Source of the DNA: Candidatus Aminicenantes bacterium UBA876
GTDB taxonomy: Bacteria > Acidobacteriota > Aminicenantia > UBA2199
Reading direction: 5' to 3'
Assembly (NCBI GenBank): GCA_002294665.1
Contig: DBFQ01000004.1
Span: forward strand, 1,360 to 27,509
DNA: 26,150 nt
How positions within the stretch are numbered: position 1 is the stretch's first letter; the number at the start of each line of letters is the position of its first letter. The notes under the pieces were generated by a model. The model was not told where the DNA came from. It worked only from the letters and a program-made list of their open reading frames with translations, and ran no database searches. Shown here piece after piece: positions 1 to 7,376 of the stretch. Made by a program: the position numbers and the translations under genes.

Positions 1-1
1 C

Positions 2-1390
2 CGACTGGTGCGCAAACTGCTGGGCAATATCCCCCGCCGTTTCACGTACCTCGACGCGGCCGGCCTGAGAGGGGAGATGGAAGATCGCCTTGGTTTTCCC
101 CTGACTCCCGGCCAGGAGGCCGCCCTGAGAGATATCGAGGGGGATACGGCAAAGCCGACGGCCATGCAGCGCCTGGTGCAGGGGGATGTGGGCAGCGGCA
201 AAACCGCCGTCGCTTTCGCGGCCCTTTTGCTGGCGGCCCGGAACGGGTTCCAGTCCGTTTTCCTGGCGCCCACGGAGATGCTGGCGGTGCAACACGCGGA
301 AAAGGCGCAACGCGTTCTGGCACCGGTTCCGATCTGCCTGTTGACCGGATCGACTCCCGCTCCGGAGCGCAGGCAGATCGAACAGCGCATCCACAACCAG
401 GAAGCGCTGGTGGTTTTCGGCACGCACGCCTTGCTGAACCGCCGTTTGACATTTCCGCGCCTGGCCATGGTGGTCATCGATGAACAGCAGCGTTTCGGCG
501 TGTCACAGCGGGCGGCGTTGTACGGAAAGAGTCGCGGCGCGGATCTGCTGGTAACAACGGCAACGCCGATTCCACGCACGCTCATGCTGGCCCTGTTTCA
601 GGACCTGTCCACGTCCACGATCCGTGATCGCCCCCCTGGAAGAGAAGGCGTGGCTACCCGCGTTCTGGACGCGAGTCGACGCGATGCTTTCTACACATGG
701 CTGTCGGCCCGGTTGGGAAAACACGCCGGCGAAAGGGGTGACCCGGAGCGTGTGTTCGTGGTGCTTCCCCGCATCCGGCCCACGGAACCGGCGCCGGAAA
801 CCGCCAGCCTGGAAGTGGAGGGCGTCGAACTGCAGAAACGCCTGAAAAATGTCGGGGCCGCCTTGATCTCCGGAGAAACACCGGTTCCGGAGCGCAAGCG
901 CCTGCTGGGGGATTTTCGTTCCGGCCGCCTTCGCGTCCTCATCGCGACTACTGTCGTGGAACTGGGAATCGATGTGCCTGAAGCCACGATCATGGTGATT
1001 GAAAACGCCGATCGTTTCGGCCTGGCCCAGTTGCATCAACTGCGCGGCCGTGTCGGCCGCGGTCAATCCCCGGGTCAATGCTACCTGATCCGTTCGCCGT
1101 CCGCTTCAGAAAAAGGGCGCCAACGCCTGAAAATCATGGCGCAGGAGCAGGACGGGTTTCGCCTGGCGGAAAAGGACCTGGAAATGCGCGGCGGGGGTGA
1201 AGTGGCTGGAGAACGCCAGGCGGGGAGCCTGGATTTCCGTTACGGGGACCCGGCCGGCGATGCGGCCGTGTTTCTCCAGGCGCGTGAGGACGCCGGGAGG
1301 ATACTCGATTCCTCTGTCATGTCGACTCCCTGGCTGGAAGGCATTATCAACTCCATTCGCGCCCGCATTCATCGCATTCATTTCAGTTGA
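2..1390 (+). CDS. recG: ATP-dependent DNA helicase RecG (3' part, 5' end outside window)
   Basis: RecG remodels stalled replication forks and branched DNA in the cytoplasm. Codons run in frame from base 2, so the GTG at base 8 is an internal valine codon and not a start. About 462 codons are present against roughly 690 for the family, so the N-terminal wedge domain lies upstream. Visible helicase motifs are the Walker A stretch GDVGSGKT (lysine codon 200-202), a motif II box at 479-490 reading DEQQ, motif III TATPIPRT, and the C-terminal helicase motifs including QLRGRVGRG. The RecG C-terminal signature with LEMRGGGEVAGERQAG follows. The stop is TGA at 1388-1390. The odd point is DEQQ where RecG proteins normally have DEQH. 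Family assignment is secure from these motifs. Confidence 0.96.
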   Translation, partial: RLVRKLLGNIPRRFTYLDAAGLRGEMEDRLGFPLTPGQEAALRDIEGDTAKPTAMQRLVQGDVGSGKTAVAFAALLLAARNGFQSVFLAPTEMLAVQHAEKAQRVLAPVPICLLTGSTPAPERRQIEQRIHNQEALVVFGTHALLNRRLTFPRLAMVVIDEQQRFGVSQRAALYGKSRGADLLVTTATPIPRTLMLALFQDLSTSTIRDRPPGREGVATRVLDASRRDAFYTWLSARLGKHAGERGDPERVFVVLPRIRPTEPAPETASLEVEGVELQKRLKNVGAALISGETPVPERKRLLGDFRSGRLRVLIATTVVELGIDVPEATIMVIENADRFGLAQLHQLRGRVGRGQSPGQCYLIRSPSASEKGRQRLKIMAQEQDGFRLAEKDLEMRGGGEVAGERQAGSLDFRYGDPAGDAAVFLQAREDAGRILDSSVMSTPWLEGIINSIRARIHRIHFS

Positions 1391-1400
1391 TTGTCCATGC

Positions 1401-1430
1401 TTGAGTTTTCATGTATTGATCCGTTATGAT
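1401..1430 (+). promoter_or_regulatory. Candidate sigma70-type promoter for the WxGHW lipoprotein gene
   Basis: A -35 TTGAGT at 1401-1406 is separated by 18 bases from a -10 TATGAT at 1425-1430. It starts just after the recG stop and ends 18 bases before the ATG at 1449, leaving room for the GGAGG ribosome site. Predicted by eye only. Confidence 0.45.
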
Positions 1431-1448
1431 GGGCTCGGAGGTGAGCGG

Positions 1449-1757
1449 ATGAACAAGCGTTGGCTGGCCTGGATGCTGGTGTTGATCATGGTCGCCGCCT
1501 TGGCGGCTTGCGCGGTTTCTCCCCGGACGGCTCCACCCCCACTCCGCCGGGAAATGCGCAACGCCCCCCCCGGATCCGGTTATTTCTGGGTCCCCGGGCA
1601 TTGGGAATGGCGTTCCCGTGACTGGTATTGGGTTCGCGGACAATGGGTGCGTGAACGGCCGGGCCGGGTGTGGGTCCCCGGCCATTGGGAGCATCGCGGC
1701 AAGCGTCATGTATGGGTGCGCGGACATTGGCGTCGCGCCCGCGTACGCCATCGTTGA
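1449..1757 (+). CDS. Small lipoprotein with WxxGHW-type repeats
   Basis: Predicted 102-residue exported lipoprotein. The start at 1449 is chosen because GGAGG lies just upstream and the protein then opens with a classical signal: MNKR, a hydrophobic stretch, and a lipobox LAAC with the acylated cysteine at residue 21. The mature part holds four aromatic repeats of the form W-V-x-G-(H/Q)-W, at roughly residues 47, 60, 72 and 85, and ends in a strongly basic tail. This repeat type (YXWXXGXW family) is common in small proteobacterial and related envelope proteins of unknown function. A longer frame from 1197 exists but overlaps recG and lacks the signal at its start, so it was not used. Role unknown; an envelope-surface protein is the fair inference. 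Confidence 0.85.
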   Translation: MNKRWLAWMLVLIMVAALAACAVSPRTAPPPLRREMRNAPPGSGYFWVPGHWEWRSRDWYWVRGQWVRERPGRVWVPGHWEHRGKRHVWVRGHWRRARVRHR

Positions 1758-1879
1758 GCCAGGCTCACAAGCGTTTTTCCGATTTCGACCTTCTGATTTT
1801 TTCTGCGGCGCCACGGCACCGGCGGATGCATGCCGCCGCGGGGTTTCGTGACCCGGGGTGACGCACTTTTCACTTGTGG

Positions 1880-1908
1880 TTTACAGCCGGGCCCGATTCG
1901 TGTATATT
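1880..1908 (+). promoter_or_regulatory. Candidate sigma70-type promoter for the lipoprotein-trmB pair
   Basis: TTTACA at 1880-1885, a 17-base spacer and TATATT at 1903-1908. It sits about 55 bases before the GTG start of the downstream lipoprotein gene. It is one of the better promoter matches in the window. It also argues that the upstream ATG-like positions of the longer reading frame (from 1858) are not translated. Confidence 0.55.
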
Positions 1909-1962
1909 GGGCCCCTGATCCTCCTTGAAGCGGGGATATCGCGTTTTCCCGGGAGAAAGGCC

Positions 1963-2574
1963 GTGAAGAAATCTCTGATAATCCTCTTGCCCGCGGTTGT
2001 TCTGATCCTTGCCGCCTGCGGCGGACCGAAAACGGTTGTCACTGAACCGGAACCGGCAACCGTTCCTGAAGCCCCACCGCCGCCCTCCGCCTCTCCGGAT
2101 CCACAGATTGGCCGGGTTCATGTGGTTTTGCGCCACTTCGGGCGCCTTACCCGCAAATACATGAGTTACGAAGAATACAGCCGCAACCATCGCGCGGGCG
2201 ATGAGGTGGCGTCCGTGAGCCCGGACTGGTTTTACGATACCTACAGCCTGGATCTCAACCAGGACGGGTATTGGGCCAAGGTTCATTACCAGACAGCGGA
2301 GAGGGCGATCACACGTGATCCGCGGATCGAGTCCCTGCTGGGTACCGCACCGCGCAACGCGATTGACATGTCGGTGGAAACCCCGGCTGGCCGGAAATAC
2401 GTGTTCAGCGACGCTGAGGCGGACGGTGTGCTTGACTATGCCGCGTTACAGGGCAGAAAGGCAGGTGATTCCGGATTCGACTGGGAACTCAGGGATCGCA
2501 TGCAGGCTACCTATTCGCGATTGCTGGCCGTGATCAAAGGCTATTACGCCCAGGTTCCGCGCGCAGAACGTTGA
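1963..2574 (+). CDS. Hypothetical lipoprotein
   Basis: About 203 residues starting at a GTG (1963) preceded by GGGAGAAAGG. This start gives a clean signal peptide (VKKS, then a hydrophobic run) and a lipobox LAAC with cysteine 19; a candidate promoter lies inside the longer reading frame, which supports the later start. A proline- and glutamate-rich linker follows the cysteine (about residues 25-45). The folded part is rich in aromatic and acidic residues, including a DLNQDG stretch that resembles a calcium-loop pattern. No family was recognised. The stop overlaps the first possible start of trmB by four bases, so the two are probably cotranscribed. Likely anchored in the outer or inner membrane; function unknown. 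Confidence 0.8.
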   Translation: MKKSLIILLPAVVLILAACGGPKTVVTEPEPATVPEAPPPPSASPDPQIGRVHVVLRHFGRLTRKYMSYEEYSRNHRAGDEVASVSPDWFYDTYSLDLNQDGYWAKVHYQTAERAITRDPRIESLLGTAPRNAIDMSVETPAGRKYVFSDAEADGVLDYAALQGRKAGDSGFDWELRDRMQATYSRLLAVIKGYYAQVPRAER

Positions 2575-3296
2575 TCGAGACCAGGCCCGTCCGGCTCATG
2601 GGGCGAAGCAACCGGGCCGGGGAATTGCTGATCCGCATGCGGGCGGGGGAAACCGTCCCGCTCCAGGATACCAATCCGTACGTACGCGAAGCCTGCGCCA
2701 TGAAAGAAGTGATTCTGACGGCGCCGGAATTGCAGAAAGGATTCCCGCGGATTTTCCCGCACGCCGCTTCGCCGGTCTGGGCGGACGTGGGATGTTATTT
2801 CGGCGAAACCATCGCCGAAATGGCGGGGAATGTTCCCGGCTTCAACTTTCTGGGCGTGGACATCCGCTACAAACGCGTGGTGAAAAGCGGCCGGCGTGCG
2901 CGCCGCCTGGGGCTTTCGAATCTATGTATTGTTCTCTGCGACGCGGAGATGTTCCTGGAAACGCTTCCGCCGGGGGTGCTGGCGGGAATCAGCGTGTTTT
3001 TCCCCGACCCCTGGCCGCGGGCGAAGCACCGCAAACATCGCTTTGTCAACCGGGATTTTCTCAGCCTGGCGGCGTCTCGTTGCCGCCCCGGCGGATTGTT
3101 CTGGTTCAAGACCGACCAACAGGAGTACTTCGACGAAGTTGAAGAGACGGCCGCCGAATGCGGTTTTCACCCGGACCGGGTTCCACCCGCGATCCTCGGC
3201 GGCCGCGATTACGACTCCGTGTTCCAGCGCCTGTTCAATCAGGAGCCGGGGGGGGTGTTCCAGGCGGTATGGAAGGCCGGAGAGTTGAAGAGTTGA
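2571..3296 (+). CDS. trmB: tRNA (guanine-N7-)-methyltransferase TrmB
   Basis: TrmB uses S-adenosylmethionine to methylate G46 of tRNA. The family signature FFPDPWPRAKHRKHR is present in mid-protein, followed by the expected GGLFWFKTDQ strand. The SAM-binding loop is unusual: it reads DVGCYFGE where most TrmB proteins have EIGFGMGE-like residues. The start is uncertain. A TTG at 2571 overlaps the preceding stop (TTGA), while ATG codons at 2598 and 2637 are in frame; none has a strong ribosome site. The C-terminus is odd: the last residues (GELKS) and the TGA stop are encoded by the first units of an 8-base tandem repeat. Family call is firm; the start and natural C-terminus are less sure. Confidence 0.88.
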   Translation: MIETRPVRLMGRSNRAGELLIRMRAGETVPLQDTNPYVREACAMKEVILTAPELQKGFPRIFPHAASPVWADVGCYFGETIAEMAGNVPGFNFLGVDIRYKRVVKSGRRARRLGLSNLCIVLCDAEMFLETLPPGVLAGISVFFPDPWPRAKHRKHRFVNRDFLSLAASRCRPGGLFWFKTDQQEYFDEVEETAAECGFHPDRVPPAILGGRDYDSVFQRLFNQEPGGVFQAVWKAGELKS

Positions 3297-3329
3297 AAAG
3301 TTGAAGAGTTGAAAAGTTGAAGAGTTGAA
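3282..3329 (+). repeat. 8-bp tandem repeat, six units of (G/A)AGTTGAA
   Basis: Six consecutive 8-base units alternate mostly between GAGTTGAA and AAGTTGAA. The array supplies the last codons and the TGA stop of trmB, then continues into the intergenic region as the first module of a longer composite repeat. A related four-unit array lies at 19604-19635. Confidence 0.92.
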
Positions 3330-3560
3330 GAGGGAAGAAGTTGAAAAAAGGTGACAGGTGGCAGGAAGACAGGAGGCAGGAGACAATAGCCCTTCGCCTC
3401 TGGCCCCTCGCTTCTCGCCATTAGCCCCTGGCCCCTTGCCATTATCAAACCACGGAACACACGGAACACACGGAAGGAAAACCGCAAAAAGTCTCTGAAT
3501 AAGGAATAACGAAGAAGGAATAAGAGTCCCCCCCCTCGCCACTGGCCTCTCGCCAAGGGC
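3282..3560 (+). repeat. Composite intergenic repeat, copy A
   Basis: This gene-free stretch between trmB and the convergent DUF1295 gene has an ordered set of modules. They are the GAGTTGAA array, low-complexity blocks built on CCTCTGGCCCCTCGCC-like and GCCATTAGCCCCTGG-like words (about 3397-3442), an ACACGGAA array at about 3449-3477, an AATAAGGAATAACGAAGAAGG block at about 3498-3520, and a GAGTCCCCC block. The GTTGAA, ACACGGAA, GAATAACGAAGA and CCCCC modules recur in the same order and orientation at 19604-19895. No reading frame in it looks coding. Its origin (satellite-like, or a non-autonomous dispersed element) is unknown. Confidence 0.8.
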
Positions 3561-3584
3561 CTCCAGCCTCTCGCCGAGACGTTG

Positions 3585-4358
3585 CTAATTACTGCGCCTT
3601 GGGAACCAGGGGATGAGCTTGTTCGTGGCGCGAACGTAGTCCTGCCAGTCCGGATCTTGCGCGTATTTTTCGCGCGCTTTTTTTTCCAGGATGGGGATTC
3701 CGCTGACAAACAGCAGCAGCAATGTGATGAAAACCGGCCCGGCGATTCCCAGATGCGCCCAGCCATGCAAGCGCGGCAGCGCGGTGAGCCATACTCCCCA
3801 CCAGACCAGCATTTCGCCGAAGTAATTGGGATGGCGTGAATAGCGCCACAGTCCGGAACGAATGAATCTGCCCCGGTTCCCGGGCTGGTTGCGGAAGCGG
3901 AATTTCTGCCAGTCACTCACGGTTTCAATTGTCAGCCCCAGGGCCCAGGCCAACACCCCGATCCAGAGCCAGCCCGGCGGATCGGCGGGAAGGGGGCGGG
4001 CCAGGGCCAGAACGACCGGCATGGAGATGATCCATACGCTGAGCGCCTGTAGGCTCCAGAAGCGCAACAGCCACAGCAGTCGCTCGCGGCGGCCGTCAAA
4101 ACGTTCGTCTCGGCCCGTCCTGAGGATGCGGACCAGCAGGTAGGCGCCGAGACGCACGGCCCATAAGGTTACCATCGCGACCAGAAGAACGGAATGCCAT
4201 GATGCGGCGGGGCGGGCCATCAATCCGGTCAGGGCAACGGCCAGGAAGGTCAAGGCGTAACTGATGTCCGTGTAACGGTCGCTGCGCTGGGCCAGGGCCA
4301 GCAGGAATCCCAGGGCGTTGATGGCCAGACAGATTGCAAGCGCGATCCAGATCGTCAT
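3585..4358 (-). CDS. DUF1295 / steroid 5-alpha-reductase-like membrane protein
   Basis: Predicted 257-residue polytopic inner-membrane protein. The start is the ATG whose complement ends at 4358, because it gives a protein that opens directly with a membrane segment (MTIWIALAI) and overlaps the upstream gene's stop in an ATGA arrangement. Several hydrophobic helices are followed by a conserved C-terminal region with [17 protein letters not shown] and SRHPNYFGE, then a final [16 protein letters not shown] segment. This pattern fits the DUF1295 family, distantly related to steroid 5-alpha reductases and isoprenylcysteine methyltransferases. The substrate is not predictable. It is the second gene of a two-gene - strand operon and ends next to repeat copy A. 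Confidence 0.87.
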   Translation of the reverse strand: MTIWIALAICLAINALGFLLALAQRSDRYTDISYALTFLAVALTGLMARPAASWHSVLLVAMVTLWAVRLGAYLLVRILRTGRDERFDGRRERLLWLLRFWSLQALSVWIISMPVVLALARPLPADPPGWLWIGVLAWALGLTIETVSDWQKFRFRNQPGNRGRFIRSGLWRYSRHPNYFGEMLVWWGVWLTALPRLHGWAHLGIAGPVFITLLLLFVSGIPILEKKAREKYAQDPDWQDYVRATNKLIPWFPRRSN

Positions 4359-5482
4359 TTCGACTGGTCTCCGTTTTCCGGTGACGCCGCGATGTTTTCC
4401 TTGGGCAGCGGGGGTTCGGAGGGGGAGGCGGGCCGGGCCGGGGCCTGGGGACGGGAATAAAACGCGTAAGACAGGGCGAAAATCAGCAGTCCCACTACGC
4501 ATACGCCTCCAGCGACTTCAATCACCGGTTGCACGATATGTTCTCCGACCACGGACCACAGCCGGCCCAGGCGGTCGATCATCATGCTTTCGAGCGGCGT
4601 GAAGCGGTGGTCTGCGAATTGAAAATGGGGAATCCAGCCGCTCCAGTCAGCGGCGTTACGCGCCGCCATGGCGGAGGTCAGGGCCAGGCCGCCGCCGATC
4701 AGGGTGGTGATACCGGCCCAGCGGAAAAAACTGCTCTTGGAACTCGCGCCCAGCAGTGATGCCAGCAATATGGCCAGTGCGGGGATCAGAAAGAGAATAA
4801 ATGTAACGGTTGAGACGGAGCGCACGATGTCCACTCCACGGGGGTGGATATCGACTTTTTCCATTAATTCCACTTGCTCGGGGATGCCGGCGATGGCCCG
4901 ATCCAGGGACAGGGCCACGACGTTGTCTGAAATCTCCGTTCCGGGTCGGCATGGCGGCAGGTCATGCGCCCCGCGGGGAGATTCCACAAAGCGTCGCCAC
5001 GCCGCGATTCCCTGCTCTCCGCATTCCGGCAGGTTGGAAAACACACCCTGTAACCAGTTTTGCATCGCCGGGCTTTGGAGCGCCCGTTTCAGGGGCGCCA
5101 TGTTTAATTCCACCGGCACGGGGGCGGTCTCACCCCTGAGAATGGAGCTGATCTTTTTAAGCGACTGGTCCAATTCACCTTCAAGCCACGTGGTAATGCC
5201 GGATTCATCCAGCACTTCTCCCGGAGTTCGGTCGACAGCGGCCATGGCACGCAGCCATGCCCGGGAATCTTCATCCAGGGAAGGATCATCGGTTTTTCCC
5301 AGGCGCACCATCTCGTCCATGATGTTTCGGGTTTCACTGATGATCTCGTTGGGCATCTCGGAAATGAAGTCCGGTGAGACTATGGCACGGGTCAGCCCGA
5401 CCGCCCAGGTCATGCCGAATAACAGCGGCAGTGCGATCAATACAATAATCAAAACGGCAAAAAAAGTTCGAATCGGCTTCAT
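4355..5482 (-). CDS. Hypothetical membrane protein with large extracytoplasmic region
   Basis: About 375 residues, not recognised as a known family. The start at 5482 is well supported by AGGAGG in the coding strand (5487-5492 on +), four bases upstream. One membrane segment lies near residues 8-30. A mainly polar, helical region of about 190 residues follows, with two cysteines (about 154 and 178) that could pair outside the cytoplasm. Three further membrane segments come at about 222-245, 255-275 and 322-343, then a proline-rich cytoplasmic tail. Its stop overlaps the start of the DUF1295 gene by four bases, so the pair is translationally coupled. A role in envelope or lipid processing is only an inference from that neighbour. 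Confidence 0.82.
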   Translation of the reverse strand: MKPIRTFFAVLIIVLIALPLLFGMTWAVGLTRAIVSPDFISEMPNEIISETRNIMDEMVRLGKTDDPSLDEDSRAWLRAMAAVDRTPGEVLDESGITTWLEGELDQSLKKISSILRGETAPVPVELNMAPLKRALQSPAMQNWLQGVFSNLPECGEQGIAAWRRFVESPRGAHDLPPCRPGTEISDNVVALSLDRAIAGIPEQVELMEKVDIHPRGVDIVRSVSTVTFILFLIPALAILLASLLGASSKSSFFRWAGITTLIGGGLALTSAMAARNAADWSGWIPHFQFADHRFTPLESMMIDRLGRLWSVVGEHIVQPVIEVAGGVCVVGLLIFALSYAFYSRPQAPARPASPSEPPLPKENIAASPENGDQSK

Positions 5483-5558
5483 GCCCCCTCCTGGCCGCGG
5501 AGTCCGGACCATCCCATCCCGGCAAAGCCGGCTGGAACCGGCCGGGTTTCCGCGCCTG

Positions 5559-5587
5559 ATTCTACTCTACGCGTCAATCAAGTGCAA
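5559..5587 (-). promoter_or_regulatory. Candidate promoter for the - strand membrane operon
   Basis: Read on the - strand, TTGCAC (5582-5587) is followed after 17 bases by TAGAAT (5559-5564). It would give a leader of roughly 70 bases containing a GC-rich inverted repeat before the AGGAGG site. Confidence 0.5.
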
Positions 5588-5785
5588 TCCGGCCCGCATG
5601 GATTGGTCTCCATCCATTTTTTTCGCTGCAACCTCCCATGCTTATCCCGGTCATCCTGAAAAAGCAGGCCGGCCGGGCACCCGGGCTGCATCTACAGATA
5701 TTACGCAGGGCGCGCTTTGGAGGTTCCAGACTATTTTTGCGTTGTTCTGCCCGGGTCCGGATCCGGGGCGGCAGAAAAAGCCTGT

Positions 5786-5814
5786 TTGCCCTGGAGGCCG
5801 GTTTCCAGTAAAAT
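5786..5814 (+). promoter_or_regulatory. Candidate promoter for the AEC transporter gene
   Basis: TTGCCC at 5786-5791, a 17-base spacer and TAAAAT at 5809-5814. Transcription would begin about 6 bases before the ATG at 5827, so the transcript would be nearly leaderless if both the promoter and the start are right. Confidence 0.42.
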
Positions 5815-5826
5815 GGTCGCGCTCCC

Positions 5827-6777
5827 ATGTTGACCGATATCTTTCCCTTGATGCTGCGACTGGTCCTGCCCATGGTCCTGGGCCTGATGAGCCGCCAGTT
5901 GCGCCTGCTGCCGGAAAACGGCGCTGAAGTGTTGCGCACCTTCGTGGTTCGCATCTGCCTGCCGTTGCTGGTGTTTCAGAATCTCTTTTCCGCCCGGGTG
6001 GACAGCCTGCCGCAGTTTTTCCCCGCAGCTACGGCTTTTGTCCTGCTGAGTCTTTTGTACACCTTGAGCGGAGCGTGGGTGGCGCGCCTGGCTTTTGAGA
6101 GTGCCCGGCAGAGAAACGCTTACTTCATTGCCGTGTTCATGGGCAACTACGGGTTTTTGGGCTGGGGCGTGATGCACTCTTTTTACGGCCCCGAAGCGTT
6201 TACCCGCGCGGTTTTCTTTTCCATGATTTTCTGGCCGGTTTTTCTTCTGGCCGGATTCTTTTTCCTGCTGCGCATGAATCATCACGGCAGCGGCGCTTCT
6301 CCTTCCATGGGTCGAATGATCCTGGTCAATGCGACCGGTCCGGTTGCCGGTGCGGTTCTCGGCGTGGCGGCCAGCCTGGGGGGTGTTTCTCTTCCCGGGC
6401 CGCTGGCAGAGCTGATCAAATCATTCGCTGCCATGTCGATTCCATTGATTCTGTTTACGGTCGGACTGGGAGTGACGTTGAACATGCGCCCCGGAAACTG
6501 GAAGGCCCTGGTCATGGCGGCCGTCCACCGTCTTGCGCTCGGGTTTGTCCTCGGTTGGGTCGCCTGGCGCCTGGTAACGCTCTTTTTCCAGGTGGATGAT
6601 CTGACCAGCCGGGTGATCCTGCTGGAGGCGGTGATGCCGACCGCGGCCATGTCCCCGTTTTTTACCCTTTACTTTGATACCGACCGGGAATTGGTGGACG
6701 GCGTAATCGCGTTTACCACGCTTTTGTCCATGGTCACGCTGGTTTTGTGGTACGGCGTGGTGGAGTGGATGGTATGA
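5827..6777 (+). CDS. AEC family (auxin efflux carrier-type) transporter
   Basis: Predicted 316-residue inner-membrane permease with about ten hydrophobic segments spread over its length. The N-terminal half contains the LRTFVVRICLPLLVFQ and FMGNYGFLGWG stretches typical of the AEC (PF03547) fold, in which an N-terminal bundle repeats in the C-terminal half (LLEAVMPTAAMSPFF). Bacterial members move organic acids such as malate or malonate, or other small solutes; the substrate here is unknown. The ATG at 5827 has no evident ribosome site, and Met codons further in (residue 9) are alternatives. The stop abuts the stop of the convergent PilZ-like gene with no spacer. Confidence 0.88.
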   Translation: MLTDIFPLMLRLVLPMVLGLMSRQLRLLPENGAEVLRTFVVRICLPLLVFQNLFSARVDSLPQFFPAATAFVLLSLLYTLSGAWVARLAFESARQRNAYFIAVFMGNYGFLGWGVMHSFYGPEAFTRAVFFSMIFWPVFLLAGFFFLLRMNHHGSGASPSMGRMILVNATGPVAGAVLGVAASLGGVSLPGPLAELIKSFAAMSIPLILFTVGLGVTLNMRPGNWKALVMAAVHRLALGFVLGWVAWRLVTLFFQVDDLTSRVILLEAVMPTAAMSPFFTLYFDTDRELVDGVIAFTTLLSMVTLVLWYGVVEWMV

Positions 6778-7143
6778 TTATCCGCCGGCTGCGGGTTGCA
6801 GGCGACTGAAGTTGGATTCCAGTAGATGGATGATGGCGTCCCGCGCATCGTCGCTCAGTTCATGGATGTGACAACGCATGAAGAAAACCATCCCGCCGCT
6901 GAATTGCCGTATGGTTTCCGTATCCGGGCAGCCGGCCTGTGATTCGCTGATTTCCACCGCGAGGGGAGTACTGCCCCCGGGGGACGGAAGAGACAGGATG
7001 GCCTTTCCACCTACAGGCGGTGAATAGGTGGACACCACCCGCAGGCTGTGGAAATCGATCTGATTGATCAGGCATTCCCCGTAACCGCCGAAATTTGCGT
7101 GTACAGGCGGATCCAGCCGGAATTGGATCTCCTGGCTTTTCAT
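6778..7143 (-). CDS. Small PilZ-like / hypothetical protein
   Basis: 121-residue soluble protein with no signal or membrane segment. The start at 7143 is preceded on its strand by GCAGGAATG, a modest ribosome site. The strand pattern (ECLINQIDFHSLRVVS, then VGGKAILSL, then VFFMRCHIHEL and a C-terminal helix) resembles a PilZ beta-barrel. However, the RxxxR and (D/N)xSxxG residues that bind cyclic di-GMP are not clear, so any PilZ relation would be to the non-binding kind. It converges with the AEC gene and lies downstream of lptB on the same strand after about 230 bases in which I see no gene. Function unknown. Confidence 0.7.
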   Translation of the reverse strand: MKSQEIQFRLDPPVHANFGGYGECLINQIDFHSLRVVSTYSPPVGGKAILSLPSPGGSTPLAVEISESQAGCPDTETIRQFSGGMVFFMRCHIHELSDDARDAIIHLLESNFSRLQPAAGG

Positions 7144-7376
7144 GACATTCCTGCCTCTGCCGCGGCAAGCGCGCGCAAGTCAGGTAAAGCAATTCAACTG
7201 CCAGGTTGAGATCGGATTGCATTCAGGCGAAGATCCTGAATTGATGGGGATCTTCCGCACGGATGAAAGATGAATGGCGCCGGGAGTTTATAAACCGGTC
7301 GATAGCAAATGTCATGCCGGTTTCTATTGAAGGGCGCGCCGGCAGGGTGGAATCATTTCTGAACGGGGGAACGGCT

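Larger units (their letters stand above)
5483..5826. other. Divergent intergenic region with two promoters
   Basis: 344 bases without a convincing gene between the - strand membrane operon and the + strand AEC transporter. It contains the AGGAGG site of the membrane gene, a GCCGG-6-CCGGC inverted repeat at 5527-5542 in that gene's leader, one candidate promoter on each strand, and no other recognised signal. Confidence 0.6.

Noticed and set aside
3282..3329. CRISPR array at the GAGTTGAA repeats
   Set aside because: The units are 8 bases and contiguous with no spacers, and no cas genes are present.
4668..5927. 419-codon + strand open frame opposite the membrane protein gene
   Set aside because: It lies antisense to a gene with AGGAGG and clear membrane segments, has no family features, is rich in Ser/Arg/Pro as GC-rich shadow frames are, and runs through a promoter region.
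7144..7376. Short frames on both strands between the PilZ-like gene and lptB
   Set aside because: The frames overlap each other and neighbouring genes, lack ribosome sites and show no motif. I see no gene in this 233-base gap.
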